Of a DNA stretch of 32,614 nucleotides, positions 15,675 through 24,023 are shown piece by piece; the stretch's first letter is position 1; every line of letters begins with the position of its first letter. Both the position numbers and the translations under genes were made by a program. The DNA is from a bacterium (GTDB taxonomy: Bacteria; Acidobacteriota; Terriglobia; Terriglobales; Acidobacteriaceae): positions 1-32,614 of the forward strand of contig JAMFSC010000054.1 of NCBI GenBank assembly GCA_026225095.1. The letters run 5' to 3'. The notes below the pieces were generated by a model. It saw nothing but the letters and a program-made list of their open reading frames with translations, was not told where the DNA came from and made no database searches.

Positions 15675-16964
15675 TTATGCGGTGACCTGCTCCTCGCGGG
15701 GTTCCATCCACAAGCGTCCGACGCCGATCAAGAGGAAGAGCATGACGGCGCAGACTGCGAAGACCTGGCGGACTCCGATGTACTTCGCCATCACTCCGGA
15801 GAGGACAAGGCCGCAGACCTGGGCTCCGAAGACGAACGACATGACTGTCGATCCGACGCGGCCCATCAGGGCGGCGGGAGTCTCCTGCTGGATCATCGTC
15901 TGGGACGGAATAATGATTCCCGCGACGGCGAAGCCGATCAATAGATTCCCCAGGACCGTTGTCCAGATCATGGTGACCAACGCCAACAGGATCAGCCCTG
16001 CGGCAATCCCGCCCAGCCCCATATAGACGAGCAGCGAGTTCTTGACATGTTTGGCGCGCGCGGTGAGCAGGTTCATGCCGAAGAGCATCCCGACGCCGAT
16101 CGACGAACTCGCGAAACCGAACGATCGGGCGGAGGCATGGACGTTGTCGCGAACGTACACGGCGATGAGCGGGCCGAAGCAGCCGAGGACGAACATTCCC
16201 GAAGCCAGGGCGAGGATGACGAACAGGAGTCCGGCATGGTGGACGATGAAGCTGAAACCCTGCTTCATGTCGCTCCCGATGCGGGCGATTCCCCTGGCTT
16301 CGGCCTGAATCGCGGACTCGTGGCTGACCGGGACCGACGGGTCTTCCGGACGGCGCAGGCCAACGCTGGCGATGAGGCAGGCGGAGGCGACAAAGCTCGC
16401 GGCATCGGCCCAGTAGCAGGTGGCGGGTCCAAAGTTGGCGACCAGCAGCGCGGCAACCGAAGGGCCGATGATGCGCATGCCGAACATGACCTGCTGCATG
16501 AGGGCGTTGGCGGAGCGAAGTCCATGCATGGGCACGACGGATCGGATGGCCACACCCTGGGCCGGGCCGAAGAAGCTTGAGACGATGCTGATGGCGGCGA
16601 GCGCGAGGTAAAAATCGCTCATTCTGTGGGCAAACAGAAGCAGAAGAACGAGGCCGGCGCGAAGCAGATCGCTGGCGACCATTGTGGGTTTCAGCGGCCA
16701 GCGGTCGACGAAGACGCCAGCGATGATCCCAAGGATCGCGATCGGAACCATGTAGGCGATCTGCACGCCGGTGACCTGCTGGGCGTTGGCGTGAAGGTTG
16801 AAGGTCAGGACGCCGATCACGGCGAAGAGAGCGAGAAAGTCACCGAAGGCGGAGACTACCTGGGCATACCAGAGTCGGCGCATCTGGGGGATGCGCAGGA
16901 CCGCCCCCATGGAGAGTGGATCAGGCGGCGCGGCGACAGACGCGGGGGTAGCGGAGGAGGCCAT
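15675..16964 (-). CDS. MFS transporter, MFS_3/EntS-like exporter family
   Basis: The 429-aa protein has about twelve hydrophobic segments and a central cytoplasmic loop near residues 205-235 (RRPEDPSVPVSHES...). The first helix region LRIPQMRRLWYAQVVSAFGDFLALFAVIGVL, the loop GVFVDRWPLKPTM and the seventh-helix region are typical of the exporter branch that includes EntS. The substrate cannot be told. No SD precedes the ATG; a TATCAT box lies 12 bases upstream. It may be co-transcribed with the SUFU gene. Confidence 0.92.
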   Translation of the reverse strand: MASSATPASVAAPPDPLSMGAVLRIPQMRRLWYAQVVSAFGDFLALFAVIGVLTFNLHANAQQVTGVQIAYMVPIAILGIIAGVFVDRWPLKPTMVASDLLRAGLVLLLLFAHRMSDFYLALAAISIVSSFFGPAQGVAIRSVVPMHGLRSANALMQQVMFGMRIIGPSVAALLVANFGPATCYWADAASFVASACLIASVGLRRPEDPSVPVSHESAIQAEARGIARIGSDMKQGFSFIVHHAGLLFVILALASGMFVLGCFGPLIAVYVRDNVHASARSFGFASSSIGVGMLFGMNLLTARAKHVKNSLLVYMGLGGIAAGLILLALVTMIWTTVLGNLLIGFAVAGIIIPSQTMIQQETPAALMGRVGSTVMSFVFGAQVCGLVLSGVMAKYIGVRQVFAVCAVMLFLLIGVGRLWMEPREEQVTA

Positions 16965-17009
16965 AGGGTATCGACTATGATACCTCGGCTCGGAACGGGA
17001 TGCTGAGGA

Positions 17010-17738
17010 TTAAACCCAGGCGTCGACGGTGACCGGTGCGATCTTCTGCGCTGCGAGGTGCGTGAGGACGAGGTCGGTGGCCTCTACCGTGGGCATTCGT
17101 GGCTGGCCCAGCGACAGGAAGCCTCCGTCATGCAGCAGGATGTTCGATCCTCGGCAGAGCTTTTGGTTTTGAGCGACTCCGCGCTTGACGCGATCGGCCA
17201 GGGCGACCGCTGGATGGGGGGTCCAATCGAAGGCCATGACGTTCCACTGGACGGGGGTCAGGCCGAGTTCGCGGGTGATCTTCAGGACGACGGGGCGACG
17301 GGCTCCGTGGGGGGCGCGAAAGAATCGGATGGGGGCACCGAGGGTATCTTCGAGGATTGCGTTGCAGCCCGAAAGCTCCTCGCGGATGCGGGTGGCGCTC
17401 TGCACGTGCAGCCAGGGATGCGTCATGGTGTGATTGCCCACGAGATGGCCGGCCTGCGCGATGGCGCGTACAATTTCGGGCTGCTGGCGGGTGAAATTTC
17501 CGAGGACGAAGAAGGTGGCGAGGGCGTTGTGGCGGGCGAGGACGTCCAGGAGGCGGAGGGTGGTGTCGCCGTTGGGGCCGTCGTCGTAGGTGAGGGCGGC
17601 TTCTTTTGGGTTGCTACCCGCGATCAGGGTGGGGCCGAAGATCTGGGACGCGGGCCACATCGCCGCGTAGGCCCACGCGCCGCACACCAGACCGGAGGCG
17701 GCGAGACCAAGGCCGGCGTCGAGGAGTGGGGCGGGCAT
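17010..17738 (-). CDS. Polysaccharide deacetylase (NodB homology, carbohydrate esterase 4)
   Basis: The 242-aa protein has a hydrophobic N-terminus (residues 4-30), either an anchor or an uncleaved signal. The NodB motifs follow in order: TYDDGP with metal/base residues D52 and D53; NHTMTHP with metal ligands H103 and H107; RAPHG; and LHDGG. These enzymes remove N-acetyl groups from peptidoglycan or other cell-surface glycans. The start lies three bases after the bcp stop on the same strand, so it belongs to the fabD-bcp operon. Confidence 0.95.
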   Translation of the reverse strand: MPAPLLDAGLGLAASGLVCGAWAYAAMWPASQIFGPTLIAGSNPKEAALTYDDGPNGDTTLRLLDVLARHNALATFFVLGNFTRQQPEIVRAIAQAGHLVGNHTMTHPWLHVQSATRIREELSGCNAILEDTLGAPIRFFRAPHGARRPVVLKITRELGLTPVQWNVMAFDWTPHPAVALADRVKRGVAQNQKLCRGSNILLHDGGFLSLGQPRMPTVEATDLVLTHLAAQKIAPVTVDAWV

Positions 17739-17741
17739 GAG

Positions 17742-18221
17742 CTATGCCTTGTGGGCGGCGAGGAGGGCGAGGACCTCTTCCGCGTGGCCTTCTGGCTTCA
17801 CGTTCGGGTAGACGTGGAGCAGGCGCTGGCCCTGGCCGGTGTCTGGGGAGATGATGTAAGTTGTTCTCTTTACGCCTTTTACGATCTTTCCGTACATGTT
17901 CTTGGGCTGGATGAGGTCGTAGCGGTTGATGAGGATCATGTCGGGATCGGCGAGGAGTTGGTAGGGGAGGTTGTACTTTTCCCTGAACTTCTTCTGGGCC
18001 TTCACGTCGTCGCGTGAGATGCCCAGGATGACGGCGCCGGCGGCCTGGAGCTTTTCAAAGGTGTCGCGGAAGCCGCAGGCCTCTATGGTGCAGCCTGGCG
18101 TGTCTGCGCGGGGGTAGAAGAAGAGGACTACCGGGGAGGCGGCGAAATCGGACAGGGAGACGGGCTGGCCGTCCTGGTTCTGGAGGGTGAAGTCTTCGAC
18201 TAGGTCGCCTGTTTGGGTCAT
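17742..18221 (-). CDS. bcp: Thioredoxin-dependent peroxiredoxin, BCP/PrxQ type
   Basis: The 159-aa protein reduces peroxides in the cytosol. The peroxidatic cysteine is C44 in TPGCT and the resolving cysteine is C49 five residues later, the same spacing as in E. coli BCP. YPRADTPGC and the C-terminal HVYPNVKPEGHAEEVL are family typical. It sits 20 bp after fabD and 3 bp before the deacetylase, all on the minus strand. Confidence 0.96.
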   Translation of the reverse strand: MTQTGDLVEDFTLQNQDGQPVSLSDFAASPVVLFFYPRADTPGCTIEACGFRDTFEKLQAAGAVILGISRDDVKAQKKFREKYNLPYQLLADPDMILINRYDLIQPKNMYGKIVKGVKRTTYIISPDTGQGQRLLHVYPNVKPEGHAEEVLALLAAHKA

Positions 18222-18241
18222 TTTTGTGCTCTTTTCGCTGG

Positions 18242-19318
18242 TCAGGATGTGGGCCGTTGTACGGAAAAACTGGACAGCGTCCTGTCGAGCGACGCCTGGT
18301 CTTCCACGTTAGAGGTTTTCTGGGTGCGATCGATCTGGCGCATGAGTCCGGTGAGGACTTTGCCGGGGCCGACCTCGACGAAGTGGGTTGCGCCCTGGGC
18401 GACGAGAAGCTGGATGCACTCGACCCAGCGTACGGGTCCGGTGACCTGCCGGATGAGGCAGTCGCGGATGTCGGACCGGCGGGTGAGGAGGCGGGCGTCG
18501 ACGTTGCAGGCGACGGGGAAGGCAGGGTCGAGGACGACGACGCCCTCGAGGTCGATGGCGAGGCGATCCTGGGCGGGCTGCATCAGCTTGCAGTGGAAGG
18601 GGGCGCTGACCGGGAGCATGACGGTGCGCTTGGCCCCGGCGGTCTTGCAGAGTTCGGCGGCGCGTTCTACGGCGGCTTTGGATCCGGAGATGACGGTCTG
18701 GTCGGGAGAGTTGAGATTGGCGGGGGAGACGATGGAGCGGGCTATCACTGCGCGCTCGAGCTGCGATTCGCTGGGAGTCGTGTCGGTGCCGGGGAGGGCG
18801 GACAGATCGTCGCTGACCTGGGAGCAGAGATCGTTGATCTGGTCGGAGGGGAGGCCGAGGATTGCGGCCATTGCGCCCTCGCCTGCGGGGACGGCCTGCT
18901 GCATGTAGCGGCCGCGGTTGCGGACGGTGCGGACGGCCTCGCTGAAGGTGAATGTTCCGGCGGCGACGTGGGCGGAGTACTCGCCGAGGGAGTGGCCGGC
19001 GGCGAAGGCGGGGGCGATGCCAAGAGGGGCGAGGGCTTCCGCGAAGACGCGCCAGGCGGCGACGGAGACGGTGAGGATCGCGGGCTGGGTGTGTTCGGTG
19101 AGGCGGAGATCCTCTTCAGGGCCATCGAAGATCAGCCTGGAGAGCGGGAAGCCAAGGGCTTCATCGGCTTCGTCAAAGACGGCCCGGGCGGCGGGGTAGC
19201 GGTCGTAGAGCTCGCGGCCCATGCCGACGGTCTGGGAGCCTTGTCCGGGGAAGAGGAGTGCAAGTTTGAGGGCTGGGGCGTCCGGGGCTGGGGTCTGGTT
19301 CTCGGTGTTCAAGGTCAT
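18242..19318 (-). CDS. fabD: Malonyl-CoA:ACP transacylase
   Basis: FabD loads malonate from CoA onto ACP for fatty acid synthesis. The core shows FPGQGSQ (residues 23-29), the nucleophile S110 in GHSLGEYS, and the catalytic H242 in SAPFHCKLM, followed by VEVGPGKVLTGL. At 358 residues it is longer than the usual 310, through an insert near 165-195 (LPGTDTTPSESQ) and a C-terminal tail. The ATG at 19318 is chosen because the upstream frame enters dispersed repeat copy B. No SD is seen; a TACCAT box ends eight bases before the ATG. Other fab genes are not adjacent. Confidence 0.95.
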   Translation of the reverse strand: MTLNTENQTPAPDAPALKLALLFPGQGSQTVGMGRELYDRYPAARAVFDEADEALGFPLSRLIFDGPEEDLRLTEHTQPAILTVSVAAWRVFAEALAPLGIAPAFAAGHSLGEYSAHVAAGTFTFSEAVRTVRNRGRYMQQAVPAGEGAMAAILGLPSDQINDLCSQVSDDLSALPGTDTTPSESQLERAVIARSIVSPANLNSPDQTVISGSKAAVERAAELCKTAGAKRTVMLPVSAPFHCKLMQPAQDRLAIDLEGVVVLDPAFPVACNVDARLLTRRSDIRDCLIRQVTGPVRWVECIQLLVAQGATHFVEVGPGKVLTGLMRQIDRTQKTSNVEDQASLDRTLSSFSVQRPTS

Positions 19319-19326
19319 CGGGTTCG

Positions 19327-19332
19327 ATGGTA
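19327..19332 (-). promoter_or_regulatory. -10-like TACCAT before fabD
   Basis: TACCAT on the minus strand ends eight bases before the fabD ATG, with no SD in between. The placement matches that of hemL and the gene at 19474, and suggests a leaderless or near-leaderless message. Confidence 0.35.
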
Positions 19333-19392
19333 AACCAGAGGGGCGGCTGGCGTTTGAGGCAGCCGCGCCCCGGCTATCGTCCCTTGGTGGCG

Positions 19393-19437
19393 GTGTATAG
19401 GAAAACAAACGCAGATTCCCTTCGGGAATGACAGACA
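19393..19437 (-). repeat. Dispersed palindromic repeat, copy B
   Basis: Read on the minus strand, 19405-19437 is identical over 33 bases to 3669-3701. The match then weakens through a TTCCTA block. It carries the same ATTCCC-GAA-GGGAAT hairpin. It lies between fabD and the hypothetical gene that ends at 19474. Confidence 0.8.
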
Positions 19438-19473
19438 GAAGGGCAAAGGCAACGGCGCAGGGTCGATTTTGCT

Positions 19474-19875
19474 TTAGATTCCTACTCCGAACTCGATCTC
19501 CTGCTCGTCGCCAGCGTGGGCGTAGAAATCGTAGGGTGTGCGCCGGTTGAACTTGTAGCGCTGCCGGATCTCGCGGCCTACGACGAGACCGAGAGCCACG
19601 GCGCCGACGCCGGCGGAGATCCAGCCGACGGTTCGCAGCAGGGTGGTCTTGTGGTCGCACGGCTGTTCGGGGGTCGTGTGATCGCGCAGGCTGGCGATGG
19701 CAGCGGCGGCTACCGGGTGAATCGTGCTGGCTGCGTTCAGGGCCGGGGCGAGGGCGGGGAAGACCTGCGTGGCGGAGTCGGTGGCGGCTGCGGGATGGAG
19801 ATCCGCGGCGTCAGCGGACTGGTCAGCGGCCTGGGGAGCGCTGGTGAAGAGTCGGAAGGGGAAGAGGGACTTCAT
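19474..19875 (-). CDS. Hypothetical single-pass membrane protein
   Basis: The 133-aa product from the ATG at 19875 has an Ala-rich, low-complexity N-terminal half, a membrane helix at about residues 82-102 (VGWISAGVGAVALGLVVG), then a basic stretch (REIRQRYKFNRR) and an acidic tail. The basic side suggests that the C-terminus is cytoplasmic. I recognise no family. A TATGAT box (minus strand, 19883-19888) ends exactly seven bases before this ATG, with no SD, which supports this start over upstream ones. Confidence 0.65.
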   Translation of the reverse strand: MKSLFPFRLFTSAPQAADQSADAADLHPAAATDSATQVFPALAPALNAASTIHPVAAAAIASLRDHTTPEQPCDHKTTLLRTVGWISAGVGAVALGLVVGREIRQRYKFNRRTPYDFYAHAGDEQEIEFGVGI

Positions 19876-19882
19876 GGGATGG

Positions 19883-19888
19883 ATCATA
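19883..19888 (-). promoter_or_regulatory. -10 box TATGAT, leaderless-type placement
   Basis: TATGAT is followed by seven bases and then the ATG at 19875. It matches the consensus TANNNT/-10 at the distance expected if transcription begins at the start codon. Confidence 0.4.
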
Positions 19889-19957
19889 AACCAGTCTGCC
19901 CGGGCCCGATATTGCCCCACCCGGTGGAGGGCACGGGTGGCGCGAAAACGGCTGTTT

Positions 19958-20614
19958 TCAGGAGACGTCCACCTGGGAGAATCCTAGCGAGTAGAGGAGC
20001 GTGATGACGGTGGTGCGGGCGTTCCTGCGGGCGGTGTCGAGGATGCCGTCGGCGAGCGCGGCCTTCTGGAGTTGATCCTGGGCCTTGGCGCGGGTCTCGG
20101 ATTCGAGATTCTGGTCGACGGGGACCAGGAGGCCGGTGGACCGGGCGTAGACGCGGGTGTGCGCGTTGTCGATGCTGGTGATGAAGACCTCGGACGGGGG
20201 CAGGCTGACGTGGATCGATCTTCCTCCGCCAGTGTCCTGGATTTTGACGTCTTCGGGCTTGAGCTTCGAAAGATCGATTCCGGCGATGGACTGGCCATGC
20301 ACGACGAGGAGGATGCGGTCGCCGGTGAGGAGGTCGGGGAAGAGCGGGGTCGAGCGGGCTCCTTCGACGACGGTATCGAGCGAGTAGACGACGGATTCGA
20401 GGCGGTTGAGTCGCTGAATCTTCTCGACGACGGATGGGACGGAGGTGTCGAAGGTGGTGGTGCGGCCGGTGATGAGGGTCGCGAGTCGTCCGAGGGGGCC
20501 GGAGGTGGCGTTATGGACGAAGACTCCAAGCGCCGTGGCACCGAGCACGAGCGCGAGGAGGAAGATGAGGAAGCCGCCGGAGGACGAACGGCCGTAGTCG
20601 TACTGGGTGGTCAT
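19958..20614 (-). CDS. DUF4230-type membrane-anchored protein
   Basis: The 218-aa protein has a cytoplasmic N-terminus of about 13 residues, one membrane helix (about 14-33) and an extracytoplasmic domain. The domain fits DUF4230: SVVEKIQRLNRLESVVYSLD near its start, then VHGQSIAGIDLSKLKPEDVKI, then VSLPPSEVF and a long C-terminal helix rich in Ala and Gln. The function of the family is unknown. The tail FSQVDVS is short and polar. A CATACT box lies six bases before the ATG and no clear SD is present. It is divergent from the small RHH gene. Confidence 0.85.
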   Translation of the reverse strand: MTTQYDYGRSSSGGFLIFLLALVLGATALGVFVHNATSGPLGRLATLITGRTTTFDTSVPSVVEKIQRLNRLESVVYSLDTVVEGARSTPLFPDLLTGDRILLVVHGQSIAGIDLSKLKPEDVKIQDTGGGRSIHVSLPPSEVFITSIDNAHTRVYARSTGLLVPVDQNLESETRAKAQDQLQKAALADGILDTARRNARTTVITLLYSLGFSQVDVS

Positions 20615-20683
20615 TGGTCTAGTATGACGGATTTCTATGACGCCGTTGGTGGATTAAGGGGGCAGAATGGTAGGCTTGCAGCG

Positions 20684-20839
20684 ATGAGAGTGACCCTGGA
20701 TCTGCCAGATGACGTTCATCGTGCCCTGAAGATGAAGGCCGCCGCTGAGGGCATTACGATGAGGGCGCTCATCTTGCGTGCACTCGCGCGGCGTGAGCCA
20801 CAGAATCCAACTGTTCCGATTTCTTCTTTGGAGCGGTAG
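20684..20839 (+). CDS. Small ribbon-helix-helix protein (CopG/antitoxin-like)
   Basis: The 51-aa frame starts at the ATG at 20684. MRVTLDLPDD is a typical RHH beta strand, followed by helix 1 (VHRALKMKAAAEG) and helix 2 (TMRALILRALARRE), then a short tail. Such proteins bind DNA as dimers and are often type II antitoxins. No toxin is adjacent on the same strand; the nearest nuclease-like gene is the convergent PIN gene. AGG nine bases upstream is a weak SD. It could be an orphan regulator. Confidence 0.7.
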   Translation: MRVTLDLPDDVHRALKMKAAAEGITMRALILRALARREPQNPTVPISSLER

Positions 20840-20933
20840 CAAGTCCTGACGTTGTCAGGTGGTGAGTTGCATCATCCGCGGTATGGAGTGGGCATGACCT
20901 CTCACGGGCGGAACCACGTAGCGACTCGGGAGC

Positions 20934-21635
20934 TTAGGCAAGACCGGCTTGTTCCATCGCGCTTGCGATATCTCCCATGTAATCGATCCCCAGGTTAGCG
21001 AATTCGGAATCCAGTGGAGTCTTCGGATTCGGAGCTCTTCCAAAGTCTCTATGATTGCTTGAAACGAAGATGCAGGACCCTTGAAAGCCGAGTGCTCTCA
21101 ATTTTGCGACAAATTCCAAAAAATGCTCGATGATGATACAGTCTGCATCGTTGGTTGAGCCTCGTTTTCCTGGAGCGGTGCCGGCGGACAGCCTTTGCCT
21201 GGCCTTCGAAACGCAAGCTTGTTCGGTAGCAATGGTTCGGCTCGACTGATGTATCTGGTTGGTCAAGACCTCCAGATTCTTCTCAATGGATGCCAGCCCG
21301 GACCGCAACGGGGAGGAATCTGCCGTGGACGGAAGTGAAAGGCTCACCTGCGAGAAGTGGATGATCCGTTCCTGAAGATCCTGCAGTGTCTCCGGCAGGT
21401 TCTTCGCATATTCTCCATCGACCCCTTCCGTAACGATGAGATGCAATTTGGGCGGTGCGTCCGAGGCGGCGCGAACGGCCCCAAGAGACCTCGGGATCAG
21501 GCTGCTGGAGGCAAGCTCCCTGTAGAAGCTCCGAGGGATATCGAGGATGGCACAGGTATCAAGAAAGATGATCGGAGCAGGGTGAGTCTGCACCAGCACG
21601 ATGAGATCCGAGAAGGAACTAAGCCGTTTTGGCAA
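20934..21635 (-). CDS. PIN-like nuclease domain protein
   Basis: The 233-aa protein has an N-terminal strand IIFLDTCAILDI carrying D26, acidic E75 (VDGEY), D163/D165 in STNDADCIIIEHFL and a C-terminal CIFVSSNHRDF with D197. This order and context fit the PIN fold, a metal-dependent RNase family; a helical insert (about 80-150) makes it larger than VapC and closer to DUF4935-type PIN proteins. The first possible start is TTG at 21635, overlapping the upstream gene by 17 bases; GTG at 21599, after GGAT, is an alternative. GC content is visibly lower than in flanking genes, hinting at transfer. Target RNA is unknown. Confidence 0.75.
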   Translation of the reverse strand: MPKRLSSFSDLIVLVQTHPAPIIFLDTCAILDIPRSFYRELASSSLIPRSLGAVRAASDAPPKLHLIVTEGVDGEYAKNLPETLQDLQERIIHFSQVSLSLPSTADSSPLRSGLASIEKNLEVLTNQIHQSSRTIATEQACVSKARQRLSAGTAPGKRGSTNDADCIIIEHFLEFVAKLRALGFQGSCIFVSSNHRDFGRAPNPKTPLDSEFANLGIDYMGDIASAMEQAGLA

Positions 21636-22278
21636 GGTCGCTTAGGAGAGCCCGTTCCTGCTCGAAGAGGACCGCCAGTTTCGTGGCGGCCGCCTCTGGC
21701 CAATGTTCATGTTCAATCAGGATTCGCTGTAAATCCGCCTCGCCAAGATTACTGCCTTCCCGATGGACCGCTATGACGAAGGCGTTCCAACGCTTGCGGT
21801 CATTCGGGTGTGCTGCTCCGGTCGACCGATTCGCATTTCGCGAAAAAGTCTCGAGCAACTCTTGCTGCCTGGGACTCAGCCAGTTTTCTGGTCCAACATC
21901 GAGGCGAGGGATGCTGATCGACACTCCGGCTTCGCGGGCAAAAGGGAGCGTAGCCTCCCGAAACGAGGTGAGCAGGGCGTGGTAGGCACCTTCGCTTAAG
22001 GAATCATTCGGGGCGGCGGGGATTATGTTCGTTACATTCCATCCTGAGTTGCCCTTCTCGCCTCCCACAAGCCAGAGGAGCGCGGCTGGAGATGGAGTCC
22101 CGTCTTTCATTCGAAAGCAACGGGTCGTATCGGGCCCCACTCCAAGCTGTACATGACTCTGCTCGGATTCAGGATCGCGCTGCCACGGCCCAATCTGCGC
22201 AGTCTGGTCCAGTCGCTGGATCAGATTGCGCAGTGCCTCGGGGGAGCCTGAGAACGTCATGTCATCGAATATCTTCAT
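21619..22278 (-). CDS. Unrecognised 219-aa protein paired with the PIN gene
   Basis: The ATG at 22278 follows GAGG at eight bases, which fixes the start inside a longer open frame that is antisense-derived over pyrG. The protein begins MKIFDDMTFSGSPEALRNL and has a beta-rich first third. A middle LSEGAYHALLTSFREATLPFAREAG helix follows, then PENWLSPRQQELLETFS and a helical C-terminus with HPNDRKRWNAFVIAVHREGS. There is no membrane segment or signal. I do not recognise a named domain. Its stop overlaps the PIN gene, so the two form one transcription unit. Composition is less GC-rich than its neighbours. A partner or regulator of the PIN protein is the simplest inference. Confidence 0.75.
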   Translation of the reverse strand: MKIFDDMTFSGSPEALRNLIQRLDQTAQIGPWQRDPESEQSHVQLGVGPDTTRCFRMKDGTPSPAALLWLVGGEKGNSGWNVTNIIPAAPNDSLSEGAYHALLTSFREATLPFAREAGVSISIPRLDVGPENWLSPRQQELLETFSRNANRSTGAAHPNDRKRWNAFVIAVHREGSNLGEADLQRILIEHEHWPEAAATKLAVLFEQERALLSDLAKTA

Positions 22279-22358
22279 AGAACCGGCCTCGTCGAACGCT
22301 ATTGCGAGTATTGCTTCGTTTGGCCCCTGTTGCAAGCAATCCGTGAGGGCGCGACGGG

Positions 22359-24023
22359 TTATTCGACCATGAGACGTGCGTCGCGTTCCTCTGCGCTCTC
22401 GACGTGACGGTTTTTGTAGGCGGCGCCGATGAACTCGCGAAAGAGGGGATGGGGCTCGAGCGGTTTGGACTTGAACTCGGGGTGGAACTGGCAGCCGAGG
22501 AAGAAGGGGTGGCCGGGGATCTCGACGATTTCGACGTAGGTGGCGTCGGGCGTCGTGCCGGTGAGGCGGAGGCCGGCGCCGGTGAGGACGGCTTCGTATT
22601 CGCGGTTGAACTCGTAACGGTGGCGATGGCGCTCTGAGATCTCGGTGGTTCCGTAGGCCTTGGCGGCGAGGGAGTCGGGTTCGAGGACGCAGGTCCAGGC
22701 TCCCAGACGCATCGTTCCGCCCATCTCCTCGACGCCGGTGAGCTCGCGGAGCTTGTAGATGATGCGGTGGGGGGTGGCGGGGTCGAACTCGCCGGAGTTG
22801 GCGTCTTTGAGGCCGCAAACGTTGCGCGCGTACTCGATGCAGGCGGTCTGCATTCCGAGGCAGATTCCGAAGTAGGGGATCTCCTGTTCGCGGGCGTAGC
22901 GGATGGCGTTGAGCATGCCCTCGATTCCGCGTTTTCCGAATCCTCCGGGAACGAGGATTCCGTCGAAGCCTTCGAGCTGGCTGTGATAGGCGTCGGTGCG
23001 TCTGCCTTCGTGATCGCGGGTCTCGAGGCCCTCGGCTTCGATCCAGGTGACGTTCAGCTTCAGGTTGTGGGCGAGGGCGCCGTGGACGAGGGCCTCTTTC
23101 AGGCTCTTGTAGGAGTCTTCGTACTCGACGTACTTGCCGACGATTCCGATCGAGACCGTGTCCTTCGGGTTGTAGGCGCGGTGGACGATGTCCTGCCACT
23201 TGGAGAGGTCCGCCTCGCGGGTTTCGAGGCGGAGGTACTTGAGGGCGAGGGTGTCGACGCCCTGTTCGGCGAGATTGAGCGGGACTTCGTAGATGGAGGG
23301 GACGTCGCGGGCGATGATGACGGCCTTCTCTTCGACGTTGCAGAAGGCGGCGATCTTGGTGCGCATCTCGCGGGGGACGGCACGGTCGGCGCGGCAGAGG
23401 AGGATGTCGGGCTGGATTCCGATCGAGAGCATCTCCTTGACGGAGTGCTGGGTGGGCTTGGTCTTGAGCTCCTGGGCGGCGGCGATCCAGGGGACGAGGG
23501 TCATGTGGGCGAAGCAGGTGTTATCGCGGCCCAACTCCTGGCGCATTTGTCTGATCGCTTCGAGGAAGGGAAGCGATTCGATGTCGCCGACGGTCCCGCC
23601 GATCTCGACGATGGCGACCTCGCAGTCGGCGGCGACCTTGCGCATGGCGTTTTTGATCTCGTTGGTGACGTGGGGGATGACCTGGACGGTCTTTCCGAGG
23701 TAGTCGCCGCGGCGTTCCTTGGTGATGATCTGCTCGTAGATGCGACCGGTGGTGAGGTTATTGTCGCGGGTGAGCCGGGCGTGGGTGAAGCGTTCGTAGT
23801 GGCCGAGATCGAGGTCGGTCTCGGCTCCGTCGTCGGTGACGAAGACCTCGCCATGCTGGAAGGGCGACATGGTTCCTGGATCGACGTTGAGGTACGGGTC
23901 GAACTTCATCAGGTTGACCTTGATTCCGCGCGCTTCGAGCAGGCAGCCGATGGAGGCCGCGGCCAGACCTTTTCCCAGCGAAGACACGACGCCGCCCGTT
24001 ACAAAGATGTACTTTGCAGACAT
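22359..24023 (-). CDS. pyrG: CTP synthase
   Basis: PyrG aminates UTP to CTP using ATP and glutamine. The 554-aa protein has the N-terminal synthetase domain, [19 protein letters not shown], with [29 protein letters not shown] directly downstream. The C-terminal class I glutamine amidotransferase contains PGGFGKRG, the nucleophile cysteine in YFGICLGMQ, and the closing [14 protein letters not shown] with the catalytic His and Glu. AGAGG eight bases before the ATG at 24023 fixes the start. The reading frame upstream of it is non-coding. It is followed 80 bp later by the unrecognised protein. Confidence 0.98.
   Translation of the reverse strand: MSAKYIFVTGGVVSSLGKGLAAASIGCLLEARGIKVNLMKFDPYLNVDPGTMSPFQHGEVFVTDDGAETDLDLGHYERFTHARLTRDNNLTTGRIYEQIITKERRGDYLGKTVQVIPHVTNEIKNAMRKVAADCEVAIVEIGGTVGDIESLPFLEAIRQMRQELGRDNTCFAHMTLVPWIAAAQELKTKPTQHSVKEMLSIGIQPDILLCRADRAVPREMRTKIAAFCNVEEKAVIIARDVPSIYEVPLNLAEQGVDTLALKYLRLETREADLSKWQDIVHRAYNPKDTVSIGIVGKYVEYEDSYKSLKEALVHGALAHNLKLNVTWIEAEGLETRDHEGRRTDAYHSQLEGFDGILVPGGFGKRGIEGMLNAIRYAREQEIPYFGICLGMQTACIEYARNVCGLKDANSGEFDPATPHRIIYKLRELTGVEEMGGTMRLGAWTCVLEPDSLAAKAYGTTEISERHRHRYEFNREYEAVLTGAGLRLTGTTPDATYVEIVEIPGHPFFLGCQFHPEFKSKPLEPHPLFREFIGAAYKNRHVESAEERDARLMVE

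Noticed and set aside
20841..20860. CCTGAC-GTT-GTCAGG hairpin after the RHH gene as a terminator
   Set aside because: A 6-bp stem is present but no T-run follows on either strand.
21619..23199. 526-codon minus frame running from pyrG into the PIN-partner gene
   Set aside because: The upstream 300 codons overlap pyrG in another frame and are Arg-rich; the ATG at 22278 with its SD starts the real gene.
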